The notes: a model not told the origin generated them from the letters alone. A DNA stretch of 24,009 nt from an uncultured Prevotella sp. (GCA_900553465.1 USDT01000039.1:1-24009); one strand, 5' to 3'; shown: positions 7,164 to 15,787, counted from the stretch's first letter. Translations and numbers: made by a program.

Positions 7164-7205
7164 GGGATTGGATCCGCGGCCTTCTGTTGCAGCCAATCCA
7201 ATCCC
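7164..7205 (-). terminator. Candidate terminator hairpin after Stealth copy 2
   Basis: A perfect 10-bp inverted repeat (GGGATTGGAT at 7164-7173, ATCCAATCCC at 7196-7205) lies 20 nt beyond the stop of the leftward operon. There is no clear U tract (minus strand reads TTATCTG after the stem), so it may be a weak terminator or an RNA-stabilising 3' hairpin. Confidence 0.5.
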
Positions 7206-7225
7206 GCTGAATGTCTATCGTGCCC

Positions 7226-8167
7226 TTATTTCTCAAACGACGCTTTCTTCGGAAAGCGTTTCTCCAGATATGCTTTCTCCCTCATCCGGTCTTCGTCTGT
7301 GGCATATTCCGAGTCGTTCATGCAGAAAAGCATCGGACGTTTTCTGTCAAGTCTTGCATAATGTCTTTCCTTGTGTATCATCACATGCATCGACTCCTCT
7401 TGTGTCACATAGCGGAGTATTCCGTGTTTCATGGCAAGTATGGCATAGGAAATCACACTGCGGTGCACATCGTTGTCACTTCTTATTTTATTGAGGTTAT
7501 TTGTCTTGAATTCGTCACAGAATACATCCTCCACTATCCGCCTGTAATCGCTTTTCAGGTAAGCGTCTATGTTGTGGTGGGGCATTCCTGAGTAATAATG
7601 TCCGAACTTTTTTTCCACCATCTCAGATGAGCGGGCAATCATACTGCTGTAGTTTTTCAGCGGTTTCTTGCGTATCTTCTCACGCCAGAACCATCTCAGT
7701 TTTCTTAAAGGCTTGCGTGTGAGACGTATAATCGGCCGGCCGTCCGGTGTGAAGAAATCCTCCGGCGATACGTTTTTATTAATGAACGTGTCGTCGTTGG
7801 CTATCAGAAAATGTTCCTCCAGTCCCGGTATGCGGTACAGGAAATGCTCTATCAGGCTGGAGTTGAAGCAAGGCAGACTCTCCGGTGGCATTATTTCACG
7901 GTGGTCTATGATTTTCACTTTAGGATTGTTCGTGTCCAGCCATTCGGGTGTCTGGTTGTCGGTCACAATGAATATCTTCTTTATCCACGGCGCATACTGC
8001 TCCACCGACCGCAGACTGTATTTCAGCTCATCGTTGTTTGCGTATCGTCCTTTGCAGTTCACGGGGCTGTTTTCGTCCGGCATGCCTATCAGAGCATTGC
8101 GTTTTGCCTGCCACGCAGGGTCGTTCCCGTCAACCCAGAGATACACCATATTTATGTCCATGTCCAT
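7226..8167 (-). CDS. Stealth family sugar-phosphate transferase (copy 2)
   Basis: This 313-residue protein is a second Stealth enzyme, expected to form a sugar-phosphate-sugar linkage. CR1 is MVYLWVDGNDPAW (7-19). CR2 starts at RYANNDELKYSLRSVEQYAPW (41-61), with IANDDTFIN at 122-130. CR3 contains PHHNIDAYLKSD (197-208). CR4 is MLFCMNDSE (279-287). It is clearly diverged from copy 1, so it is not a recent duplication and may use a different donor or acceptor. It is the last gene of a leftward operon, 47 nt after a pyruvyl transferase gene. An ATG at codon 3 is an equally possible start. A cytoplasmic location is expected. Confidence 0.92.
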   Translation of the reverse strand: MDMDINMVYLWVDGNDPAWQAKRNALIGMPDENSPVNCKGRYANNDELKYSLRSVEQYAPWIKKIFIVTDNQTPEWLDTNNPKVKIIDHREIMPPESLPCFNSSLIEHFLYRIPGLEEHFLIANDDTFINKNVSPEDFFTPDGRPIIRLTRKPLRKLRWFWREKIRKKPLKNYSSMIARSSEMVEKKFGHYYSGMPHHNIDAYLKSDYRRIVEDVFCDEFKTNNLNKIRSDNDVHRSVISYAILAMKHGILRYVTQEESMHVMIHKERHYARLDRKRPMLFCMNDSEYATDEDRMREKAYLEKRFPKKASFEK

Positions 8168-8214
8168 GTTTTCGAATGATTTTGAATATCGGAATCAGTT
8201 CCTGTTCCGTCGTA

Positions 8215-9255
8215 TTATGAATTTTCCTTGGCTATGAAACTCTTGCAGGTTTTTATCAACGTGTCGGCGTAGTTTCTCCATGAGTCTTTGTTTGCAGGCA
8301 CGTTGGATATTGATATCTTCTTGTTCTGGTCAAACCGGAAGTTCGTTTCAAAGCCGTTACTGCTGAAACTTATTATGTTGAACAGTTCGCGCAGTCCTCC
8401 TATCCTGCATTTTTTCTTTTCCGACATACCTGCGCTGTCTGTAAGAATTATCGGCGTTTCCAGTCCCAGGGAAGGCAGGGCGCAATGTATTCTTGACGTC
8501 ACTATCAGCCTGGCCCTGGCGTATTTTCTGACAAGCCGCTCTGCTTCAGCCAGACGTTCGCTGTCTGTGTTGAATTTCGACAGATAGCATTTGTTTCTCT
8601 GTGATATGTATTCGGCCTCCAGCAGTGTTTCTTCCGTGAACAGTTTTATGTACGCACGGTAGAAACGGCATGCGTGTATGCGTTTCTTGAAACCCTTCTT
8701 GCTGGGCATCTTTTCTGCTATTCTTCCGATGGTATTCCATGTACTCCGGTGCGACAGCATCCACAGAGTGTTGTATATCTCATCATATACTTTCTTCTTT
8801 TTGGGGATGAAGGGATCTACGAAATAGCATTTGTCCTCTCTTTCCTTCGCCTTGTAGGTCATTCCAAGCGTCAGCGTCAGGCATGCGGAGAAGTAGGCGT
8901 CCACGCCTTTTTCCCTCAGCATGTCTCTCGTATAAAAATCTCTGCATCCTATCGGCTCGTGTTTTTTCAGATAACTGATGCTCTCTTCCGATAGCATGGC
9001 GTCCTTTGCCGATACGTTTATGTGGAATGCGACAAACAGCGGGTCTATCTTCTCCGACGGCGGCCATTGCTCCGGATGGTGCATATACCATCCGTTCATT
9101 ATCATCCTGCATCTTGCACCGTCGTAGTCTTTCAGCTTCTCTCTTTGTATGAAGCCATCTTTCGCGGGAAGAAACTGCGCCGCAGCCAAGGCTTGTATAT
9201 AGTCGCCGATGTTTACCTGTTTCTCAGTGCTGATTGCCAAAAGTTTATATTCCAT
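8215..9255 (-). CDS. Polysaccharide pyruvyl transferase family protein
   Basis: Members transfer pyruvate from phosphoenolpyruvate to a sugar to form a ketal, giving the glycan a negative charge; some relatives act on other substrates. In the 346 residues, the early NIGDYIQALAA (15-25) matches the family N-terminus. GCRDFYTRDMLREKGVDAYF (103-122) is the typical middle block, and SRIHCALPSLGLETP (254-268) is the C-terminal donor-binding block. It lies between a glycosyltransferase gene (62 nt upstream) and Stealth copy 2 (47 nt downstream). This makes an anionic surface glycan the likely product of the operon. Confidence 0.88.
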   Translation of the reverse strand: MEYKLLAISTEKQVNIGDYIQALAAAQFLPAKDGFIQREKLKDYDGARCRMIMNGWYMHHPEQWPPSEKIDPLFVAFHINVSAKDAMLSEESISYLKKHEPIGCRDFYTRDMLREKGVDAYFSACLTLTLGMTYKAKEREDKCYFVDPFIPKKKKVYDEIYNTLWMLSHRSTWNTIGRIAEKMPSKKGFKKRIHACRFYRAYIKLFTEETLLEAEYISQRNKCYLSKFNTDSERLAEAERLVRKYARARLIVTSRIHCALPSLGLETPIILTDSAGMSEKKKCRIGGLRELFNIISFSSNGFETNFRFDQNKKISISNVPANKDSWRNYADTLIKTCKSFIAKENS

Positions 9256-9317
9256 TTCTCATAGCTTTGACAGCAAGTCCGGCGTTGTCTTCATTGCCGG
9301 CATGCATTGTTGTTTTA

Positions 9318-10100
9318 TCACTTTGTGTGCTCTATTCTGCGTCTTACGTCAGGATAATGTTTGAGAATATTTTCGAGCGCTTCACGGTTGCGGTCGTCGC
9401 CCGGTTTCAGATTAACGGTCTTCAGTGCGAACTCCCTTGGCTTGCCTATCTCGTGCGTATGACTGCGTCCGTTGGGCAACGGCACGACATAAGTGCCACG
9501 CGATACGGCCGCCGCCCAGAACCATACGTCGTCGTTGGTCGGAGCAAGGGCTATGAACCGTTCGGCGTCGAGCATTGTCTCGTCGAGCGAGTGGGGCGGA
9601 TACAGCACGCCGCCCACACCGGTCTGCATTGCATGATGGTCGAAGTGATGACGTCTGAGAATGAAGTCATACCACTTATATTTTCTCCACTTCTTGTATG
9701 GAACGCCCAACTGCACCTTTCTGACGCGGTGGGCTATGATGGCATTCGGCAGTCGTTTGTGCAGTTTGAGCAGGTCGCGCAGCATGTTGGCGTGGTAGTA
9801 TATGTCGTCGTCGATGGTCACTATCACGTCGTTAGGGAAGTCCCTCAGTGCCGGTATTAGCTTCTTGTACGATCTGATTTCAGCCGGATCGAATCTCACT
9901 TCAAATATGTCACATTCGCGTTTCAGCTCTTCGAGTTCCTGCGGGAGTTTCTCTTCCGGAAACTTCTGCGTGTCCAGATACAGCACAATCCTGTCTGGCA
10001 GCACCGTACCTTCCAGTACTGAGCGTATGGCCTGCACCGCATAAGGTATTGCCGCAGGGAAAGATGTCAGCGAAACAATTATTTTCTGTCCGTTATACAT
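9318..10100 (-). CDS. Putative GT-A type glycosyltransferase (paralogue 1)
   Basis: A 260-residue protein beginning IIVSLTSFPAAIPYAVQAIRS and carrying the aspartate triad VTIDDDIYYHANMLRDLL at about residues 94-111, which is expected to bind the metal and nucleotide sugar. Other conserved features shared with its neighbour are RKYKWYDF, MQTGVGGVLYPP and NDDVWFWAA. It lies 7 nt downstream of its paralogue at 10108-10917, and roughly half the residues match by eye. I do not recognise a named gene. Family assignment rests on the DDD motif and the glycan operon context. Confidence 0.78.
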   Translation of the reverse strand: MYNGQKIIVSLTSFPAAIPYAVQAIRSVLEGTVLPDRIVLYLDTQKFPEEKLPQELEELKRECDIFEVRFDPAEIRSYKKLIPALRDFPNDVIVTIDDDIYYHANMLRDLLKLHKRLPNAIIAHRVRKVQLGVPYKKWRKYKWYDFILRRHHFDHHAMQTGVGGVLYPPHSLDETMLDAERFIALAPTNDDVWFWAAAVSRGTYVVPLPNGRSHTHEIGKPREFALKTVNLKPGDDRNREALENILKHYPDVRRRIEHTK

Positions 10101-10107
10101 TTCTGTC

Positions 10108-10917
10108 TTATTGGTTTGCGTGAATGTCCTCCTCGAGTCTCCGGCCTATTTCCGGATACTCATCTATTATGGCTTTCAGTGCGGCCGCATTTCTGTCGGT
10201 ACCGGTCTTGAAGTTCACCGTCTTGAGCGACAGCTCCCGCGGCTTATTCACTCCCTTGGGTTTGTTGTGTCCGAAAGGCACCGGCACCACACATCTGCCG
10301 TTGGCCACACCTGCTGCCCAGAACCATATGTCGTCTGTTGTAGGCGCTATGCGTGTGAACAACTCTACATCGAGCATATCCTTTTTCAGTGCTTCGGGCG
10401 GATAAAGCACACCTCCCACACCCGTCTGTATGTTTTTGTAGCTGCGGTGTATGCGCTTTGTCAGGAAGTGATACCATCTGTATTTTCTCCATGTGCGGTA
10501 GGGACGGCCTGGCTTCATGAGTTTGGCGCGGTGGGCCAGAATAGCGTCCGGCATCTCTGCATGCAGCCTGAGCAGATCGCGAAGCATGTGTCTGTGATAT
10601 GCCACGTCATCGTCTATCGTCACTATCACTGCGTCAGGAAAGTCCTTGAGTGCCGGAATCAGTTTTCTGTACGACCTTATGTCGGTGTCGTAGTTTCTTA
10701 TTTCAAACACGGGGTTATGCTCAGACATGCTTGTCAGTTCCTTGGGAACACCGTCTTCGCCGAACTGTGAGAAAGTGAGATACAGCACAATCTTGTCCGG
10801 GAGCACGGAGCCGTTCAGGACAGACTGTATGGCTTTTGCTGCATAGGGTATCGCTGCCGGAAATGAGGTCAGCGATACTATGACCTGTTGTTTGGGCATA
10901 TTAGAGTCTGTGTTCAT
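10108..10917 (-). CDS. Putative GT-A type glycosyltransferase (paralogue 2)
   Basis: First gene of the leftward glycan operon and tandem paralogue of the next gene. It has the same architecture: VIVSLTSFPAAIPYAAKAIQS near the N-terminus, VTIDDDVAYHRHMLRDLL with the aspartate triad, RKYRWYHF, IQTGVGGVLYPP and TDDIWFWAA. The start is uncertain. The ATG at 10917 follows an A-rich stretch. An ATG at 10968 would add 17 residues with no counterpart in the paralogue. An ATG at 10899 would match the paralogue length best. A promoter -7 box at 11012-11019 lies upstream. The sugar specificity is unknown. Confidence 0.76.
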   Translation of the reverse strand: MNTDSNMPKQQVIVSLTSFPAAIPYAAKAIQSVLNGSVLPDKIVLYLTFSQFGEDGVPKELTSMSEHNPVFEIRNYDTDIRSYRKLIPALKDFPDAVIVTIDDDVAYHRHMLRDLLRLHAEMPDAILAHRAKLMKPGRPYRTWRKYRWYHFLTKRIHRSYKNIQTGVGGVLYPPEALKKDMLDVELFTRIAPTTDDIWFWAAGVANGRCVVPVPFGHNKPKGVNKPRELSLKTVNFKTGTDRNAAALKAIIDEYPEIGRRLEEDIHANQ

Positions 10918-10981
10918 TTTGTATGGAGTTTTGATTTCACTTTCTGCCGTCAGCAGAGATACATACACAATGATGGAAAAT

Positions 10982-11019
10982 ACAACCTTTCTGGTTGTGG
11001 GGTTCCGATTACAAAGTTA
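10982..11019 (-). promoter_or_regulatory. Promoter -7 box and leader hairpin of the GT-pyruvyl transferase-Stealth operon
   Basis: On the minus strand, TAACTTTG (11019-11012) is a perfect TAnnTTTG box; the -33 region is weak. About 13 nt downstream the leader can form a hairpin, ACAACC/GGTTGT (10998-10993 and 10987-10982) with a 5-nt loop. With a start near 11005, this hairpin would be close to the 5' end of the mRNA. Together with the ppx terminator it accounts for the 316-nt gap between the two operons. Confidence 0.6.
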
Positions 11020-11140
11020 GTAAAAAAAACGGGAAAAGTCCATTCCGCCCTTAAAGAATGAGGACATGCCGTTTTTTTCGTATTCTGATGCAATACGGTT
11101 TGTTGAACGGTTCTGTTTTTTTGCGTTTTTCTATGGAAAC

Positions 11141-11197
11141 AAAAAGCCGAAACGGTTGGCAGAGCTGTCATGCTATTTGTTCCGCCAACCGTTTCGG
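11141..11197 (-). terminator. Intrinsic terminator of the yicC-gmk-nadD-ppk-ppx run
   Basis: A perfect 14-bp stem (CCGAAACGGTTGGC at 11147-11160, GCCAACCGTTTCGG at 11184-11197) is followed on the minus strand by CTTTTTGTTT. It lies about 88 nt beyond the ppx stop. A smaller hairpin, GAGGT/ACCTC, sits nearer the stop at 11257-11272. Confidence 0.9.
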
Positions 11198-11284
11198 TAT
11201 GAGTGTATATATGGTATTATTGTATGTCTTTGTTCCGTTGTTTTTCTTATGGAATTGAGGTGTCGAGACCTCTTTCCGCAACGG

Positions 11285-12259
11285 TCAGGCCTGTTCCTTG
11301 TCGCCGCAGTGGTCTTTAGCGTACAGGCTGTCTATTATTCCGTCGGCCAGACCTATCACCGGTACGTGTACATATTCGGCCTTTACTGTGTCTGCAATGG
11401 TGAGGAATATCTTTGCAGCCGGCACGATAACGTCGGCGCGGTCGGCTTTAAGAGCATATTCCTTCATGCGTTGTTCCGGCGTGAGAGGCTCCAGCATTTC
11501 GTAGAGAGCCTTGAGTTCGCTTACCGGCAGACGCTGTTTCTTCTTGTCCTTCTTCTCCGACATGCGGTACAGTTTATTGATGTTACCGCCAGAACCTATT
11601 ATGTTTATGTTGTCGAAGTCGGCAGTTAGTCGTTTCAGGTCATTTTTCATGGTCTCCCATGTCTCGTCCTTCACTGCGCCGCTGAGCATTCTCACTGTAC
11701 CGATGTTGTATGAGAGCGACTGCACCAGCTGTCCGTTTGTCAGCAGGTTTATCTCTGTACTGCCACCGCCCACGTCCACATAGATGTAGTTACCCGTACG
11801 GTCCTCAAGACATTCTATGTGGTTGTTGTATATGATGCGCGCCTCCTCCTGACCGTTTATGATCTCTATGTTGATGTCAGAATCCTTCAGTATCTTCTTT
11901 ATCACGCTTTTTCCGTTGCGTGCGTCTCTCATGGCAGAGGTGGCGCAGGCGCGGTAGTCTGTCACCTCATATATCTTCATGAGCTGGCGGAAGGCCTTCA
12001 TCAGTCGTCTGAGGTTCTTCGCTTTCTTCTCCGATAACTCACCAAGTGAGAATACATCAAATCCCAACCGCAGTGGCACACGCAGCAGCAGAGCCTTCGT
12101 GAGGCGTTTGCTTACCAGATTCTCATCATCGTCTTCTTTCTTTATAAGCAGTCGCACAGCGTTCGATCCAATGTCTATTGCCGCGTAACATTTCTTTTCC
12201 GTATCAGTCGTTTTGTTGCACATATCTTTCGTTGTTTTGTGTTTCAGGCTGAGGCTCAT
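11285..12259 (-). CDS. ppx: Exopolyphosphatase, Ppx/GppA family
   Basis: Ppx/GppA enzymes release phosphate from polyphosphate ends or hydrolyse pppGpp. ASKHA-fold motifs are clear: AAIDIGSNAVRLLI (26-39), CATSAMRDARNG (105-116), GQEEARI (136-142) and the phosphate-binding DVGGGSTEI (162-170). At 324 residues it has only the two-lobed ASKHA part and lacks the C-terminal HD-type extension of E. coli Ppx. The ATG chosen overlaps the ppk stop as ATGA, which suggests translational coupling. An internal ATG at 12223, after an A-rich stretch, is a credible alternative. Polyphosphatase and pppGpp phosphatase activities cannot be separated from the sequence alone. Confidence 0.92.
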   Translation of the reverse strand: MSLSLKHKTTKDMCNKTTDTEKKCYAAIDIGSNAVRLLIKKEDDDENLVSKRLTKALLLRVPLRLGFDVFSLGELSEKKAKNLRRLMKAFRQLMKIYEVTDYRACATSAMRDARNGKSVIKKILKDSDINIEIINGQEEARIIYNNHIECLEDRTGNYIYVDVGGGSTEINLLTNGQLVQSLSYNIGTVRMLSGAVKDETWETMKNDLKRLTADFDNINIIGSGGNINKLYRMSEKKDKKKQRLPVSELKALYEMLEPLTPEQRMKEYALKADRADVIVPAAKIFLTIADTVKAEYVHVPVIGLADGIIDSLYAKDHCGDKEQA

Positions 12260-14337
12260 GCATCTGCAGCCTGTTGTTCCTTGTAATATTTATAAAGTTC
12301 TTCCTGCGATCTGAATATTGCTCCGTCCTCTGTTGTCCAAGGTCTGTTCTCTCCCGTGCCGTCGACAAGGCGTCCCTGCATTGTGTCGCGCAGGCCGTAG
12401 TCTATCACTCTTTCCAGATCCTCCTTTATTTTTTCGTCATATACAGGCGTTACCACCTCAATGCGGTTGTCCAGATTGCGCGGCATCCAGTCGGCCGAAC
12501 CAATGAAGCATTTCTTCTCCCCACCGTTGGCGAATATGTATATGCGTGAATGTTCCAGATAGCGGTCTATTATTCCGCAGATGCGTATGTTGTCGCTTTT
12601 CCCCGGAATGCCTGTCACGAGCGAACAGTTGCCGCGAACCAGCAGGTCTATCTTCACACCGTTCTCCGATGCCTCGTACAGTTTCTTCACCATCTCCGGT
12701 TCTGTTATGTGGTTTATCTTCACCTTTATGTATGCCGGTTTGCCCTGCTGTTTGTTCTTTATCTCGTTGTTTATCAGTCTGATAAACTTCTTTTTCATCT
12801 CGTTTGGCGATACGAGCAGTTCCTTGAATGTAACGGGAATATAAGGTTTCTCGATGAATGTAAATACAGAGTTGACATCTCTCACTACGTTCTTCGCCGC
12901 AGTCATGAGCATATAGTCGGTATAGACGCGTGCATTTCCTTCATGGAAGTTGCCTGTACTTATGCATGCTATGTCACTGCCGTTCTTCATTCCGATATGT
13001 GTTATCTTCGAGTGCACCTTCAGATTTTCCACTCCGAATATCACGTGTATGCCTGCATCCTGCATCTTCTTCGACCAGTTGATGTTCGATGCCTCGTCAA
13101 AACGTGCCAGCAACTCTATGACCACCGTCACCTTCTTGCCATTGCGTGCGGCTCCGATGAGAGCCTTTACCACCTTTGAATCCTTGGCCAGACGGTAAAG
13201 TGTTGTTTTTATGCTTTTCACTTCTTTGTGTATGGCGGCTTCCTGCAACAGACGGATGTAGTAGTCGAAGCTGTGGTATGGCACGTGGATGAATCTGTCG
13301 CCGCTCTGCACAAGGCGCAGCAGACTCTCCTGGCTGCTGTTGACCTCGGGGCGTACTATCGGTTTCCATGCCGGATACTTCAGGTCGTCGCGTTCGCAGT
13401 CGGGAAATGCCATCAGATCCTTATGGTTGTGATAGCGTCCTCCGGCCAGTACAGTGTCGAGCTTGTCGAGGTTCAGCAGGTTCATGATGCGCTTTTGCAG
13501 GTCGCGTGGCATGTTCTGGTCATAGATCACTCTCAGCGCGTCGCCCTTTCTGCGGCTCTTCACTCCCTTCGAGATTTTCTGCAACATGCCGTTGCGCAGA
13601 TCGTTGCCCATCTCCATCTCGGCATCCTTCGTGAATTTGAAGGAGTAGGCTTCGAAATGCGTGTATCCAAGTCCGCCGAAAATGAACGGCAGACAGTAGC
13701 GTATCACGTCGTCCACATACATCAGATATTTGTTCTCCTCCCTGTCGGGCAGTCGGACAAATCGTCCGCTCACCGACACCGGCAGTTCTATCAGGGCGTA
13801 GTCGCTCGATTTCTTGCCTTCGGCGTTCATCTTCACGCCGATGTATATGCTTTCGTCCGTTTCGTCGGTCAGCTGTTTGGCAGCAGTTATCCACACGGGG
13901 CTTACAAAGCCGCTGAGCTTCTGGCGGAAGAACAATCTGACGTACTTCTTCTGCTGTTCGTCCAGTTCGTTCTCGTTGAGCAGAAATATGTGTTCGTCTC
14001 GCAGACGCTGTGTAACGTCGGCTATTGCTTCCTCATATTCTTTGGCGTAAGTGTTGTTCAGCTTGTTTATGCGTTTTATCAGCTTCTGTGCGTGCTCCTT
14101 CTCCTTTCTCAGAGTCTTGTCCTCACACTCGGCAATGCGGCTCAGCGTTGCCATGCGTACTCTGAAGAATTCGTCGAGATTGTTTGAGTAGATGCCGAGA
14201 AAGCTCAGACGTTCCAGCAACGGGACGTTCTGTCGGGTTGCCTCCTGCAGTATGCGGCGGTTGAAATACATCCAGCTTATGTCGCGGTCGATATAACTTT
14301 CCTGTGCTTTTTTCTTGCTGCTTGTACTGTTTGCCAT
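12256..14337 (-). CDS. ppk1: Polyphosphate kinase 1
   Basis: PPK1 reversibly polymerises the gamma-phosphate of ATP into inorganic polyphosphate. The 693 residues include the N-terminal domain signature DRDISWMYFNRRIL (17-30) and SNNLDEFFRVRMA (51-63). The two catalytic-domain histidines are recognisable as VHSKI (H442) and LEHSRIY (H596), corresponding to the H435 and H592 pair of the E. coli enzyme. IKTTLYRLAKDS (376-387) and STGNFHEGNARVYTD (460-474) are also typical. It is followed directly by ppx with a 4-nt overlap. It sits 188 nt downstream of nadD, so a separate promoter is possible, but I found no good one. Confidence 0.96.
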   Translation of the reverse strand: MANSTSSKKKAQESYIDRDISWMYFNRRILQEATRQNVPLLERLSFLGIYSNNLDEFFRVRMATLSRIAECEDKTLRKEKEHAQKLIKRINKLNNTYAKEYEEAIADVTQRLRDEHIFLLNENELDEQQKKYVRLFFRQKLSGFVSPVWITAAKQLTDETDESIYIGVKMNAEGKKSSDYALIELPVSVSGRFVRLPDREENKYLMYVDDVIRYCLPFIFGGLGYTHFEAYSFKFTKDAEMEMGNDLRNGMLQKISKGVKSRRKGDALRVIYDQNMPRDLQKRIMNLLNLDKLDTVLAGGRYHNHKDLMAFPDCERDDLKYPAWKPIVRPEVNSSQESLLRLVQSGDRFIHVPYHSFDYYIRLLQEAAIHKEVKSIKTTLYRLAKDSKVVKALIGAARNGKKVTVVIELLARFDEASNINWSKKMQDAGIHVIFGVENLKVHSKITHIGMKNGSDIACISTGNFHEGNARVYTDYMLMTAAKNVVRDVNSVFTFIEKPYIPVTFKELLVSPNEMKKKFIRLINNEIKNKQQGKPAYIKVKINHITEPEMVKKLYEASENGVKIDLLVRGNCSLVTGIPGKSDNIRICGIIDRYLEHSRIYIFANGGEKKCFIGSADWMPRNLDNRIEVVTPVYDEKIKEDLERVIDYGLRDTMQGRLVDGTGENRPWTTEDGAIFRSQEELYKYYKEQQAADA

Positions 14338-14525
14338 AGTTTGTTGTATATTTTCTGCAAAGGTCGGATAAACATACTACAATTATGCTACACTTCTGTT
14401 ACAATCCCGATACAGCCTTGCTGCCGGCGTTTTTCATGATGTGGTGTATTCCGCCGTGCGTGCGGCGTGTCGGGGTGTGTGCGGGGTGTTATGTCGGAAT
14501 GTTGTTTGCAGCAGGTGTCCGGAGC

Positions 14526-15116
14526 TTATACGGCTGCCGTGGCGCCATAGTATTTTTCGGCCATGTCCACTATGTCTGCCGGCACCAGACGGCTGATATC
14601 CCGGCCTTCTTTTATGAGTTGCCTTATCTCGGTGCTGCTTACGTCATACAGACCTGTGTCAACAAGTTGAGCGCGGGCCGGCAGCGACAGCGCGTCCACG
14701 TCGTATCCGCGGCGCGGATATATAAGAATGTTGCACGTACGCATTATGTCGTCGGCATGATACCAACGGCCGAAGTGCGCCCAGTTGTCGGCACCTATCA
14801 TCAGAATAAACTCTCTGTCGGGATAGTCGCGCCACAGAGACTGAAGCGTATGCCACGTGTACGACGGCCGCGGCAGTGCGAACTCGTAGTCGCAGGCCTT
14901 TAGACGTGGCTGTCCCTCGAGTGCCTTGCGCGCCATCTCCAGCCGTTTTGCATCGTCGAGCAGTGTGTCGCGCTCCTTCAGAGGGTTCTGCGGCGACACC
15001 ATGAACCACACTTCGTTCAGCCCGGCTTTCTCTATCATCTGCCGTGCTATGGCTATGTGGCCGTTGTGTATGGGATTGAATGAGCCGCCGTAGAGTCCTG
15101 TACGTATTTTCTTCAT
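14526..15116 (-). CDS. nadD: Nicotinate-nucleotide adenylyltransferase
   Basis: NadD adenylylates nicotinate mononucleotide to deamido-NAD, the penultimate step of NAD synthesis. The nucleotidyltransferase motif GSFNPIHNGH is at residues 11-20, and the second signature SSTEIR is at 160-165. The length of 196 residues is typical. It is 63 nt downstream of gmk, with a hairpin in the gap, and the yicC-gmk-nadD order is common in Bacteroidota. The gap after it, up to the ppk start (14338-14525), contains only a small GC-rich hairpin, CGCCG/CGGCG, at 14452-14467. Confidence 0.95.
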   Translation of the reverse strand: MKKIRTGLYGGSFNPIHNGHIAIARQMIEKAGLNEVWFMVSPQNPLKERDTLLDDAKRLEMARKALEGQPRLKACDYEFALPRPSYTWHTLQSLWRDYPDREFILMIGADNWAHFGRWYHADDIMRTCNILIYPRRGYDVDALSLPARAQLVDTGLYDVSSTEIRQLIKEGRDISRLVPADIVDMAEKYYGATAAV

Positions 15117-15139
15117 GTGTTCAGTCTGTTGTCTTGCTG

Positions 15140-15172
15140 TTGTGCACGGTGTGTGACTGTCACCGTGTACAA
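15140..15172 (-). other. Intercistronic hairpin between gmk and nadD
   Basis: TTGTGCACGGTG (15140-15151) pairs with CACCGTGTACAA (15161-15172), 12 bp with one G-U, and a 9-nt loop. There is no U tract after it on the minus strand, so it is more likely an RNA processing or stability element than a terminator. Confidence 0.6.
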
Positions 15173-15179
15173 CGTCTGT

Positions 15180-15764
15180 TCAGAGTCCGAGGAACTCCTT
15201 GACGATAGCCATCGTCTCTTCTTCGGCCTTCTGTAGGTCGTCGTTCACCACCACTTTGTCGAACTGTCCAGCAAACGACAGTTCGAATTCGGCGCGTGCT
15301 ATGCGGTCGTTTATCACTTCCGGAGCATCCGTTCCGCGTCCTTCAAGACGGCGGCGCAGCTCGTCTATCGAGGGTGGCTGGATGAAAATGCTTAGGGCAC
15401 GGTTGCCATAGAACTTCTTGATGTTGCATCCTCCTTTCACATCAACGTCGAACACTACGTTGTCGCCCTGTGCCGACTGTTTCTCAACCTGCTCTTTCAG
15501 AGTGCCGTAGAAGCGGTCTTTGTAAACTTCCTCATACTCCAGAAACTCGTCATTCTCAATGCGGCGGCGGAACTCGTCGGGTGTTATGAAGAAATATTCC
15601 ACTCCGTTCTGTTCTGTTCCGCGCGGCTGACGGCTTGTGCACGATATGGAGAATGCCAGACGCAGTTCCTCGTGTTTCATCAGCCAGCTTATGATAGTGC
15701 TCTTTCCGCATCCGCTCGGTGCGGAGAATATGATAAGTTTTCCGGTCTTCGTATTGTCGTTCAT
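15180..15764 (-). CDS. gmk: Guanylate kinase
   Basis: Guanylate kinase phosphorylates GMP to GDP. The P-loop APSGCGKST is at residues 15-23. The GMP-binding segment SCTSRQPRGTEQNGVEYFF is at 41-59, with the usual (S/T)xTTRxxRxxExxGxxYxF pattern. The length of 194 residues is normal. It follows yicC by 71 nt, with a hairpin in the gap, and precedes nadD in the same direction. Confidence 0.96.
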   Translation of the reverse strand: MNDNTKTGKLIIFSAPSGCGKSTIISWLMKHEELRLAFSISCTSRQPRGTEQNGVEYFFITPDEFRRRIENDEFLEYEEVYKDRFYGTLKEQVEKQSAQGDNVVFDVDVKGGCNIKKFYGNRALSIFIQPPSIDELRRRLEGRGTDAPEVINDRIARAEFELSFAGQFDKVVVNDDLQKAEEETMAIVKEFLGL

Positions 15765-15787
15765 GTGTCAGTGTTTTTATATTACAG

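Noticed and set aside
6922..7494. Plus-strand open frame of 190 codons running from repeat copy B into the Stealth 2 gene
   Set aside because: It overlaps the well-supported minus-strand Stealth gene, and its first third reflects DNA-level conservation of the repeat.
13228..14187. Plus-strand open frame of 319 codons
   Set aside because: It is antisense to ppk, whose catalytic histidines and motifs are intact.
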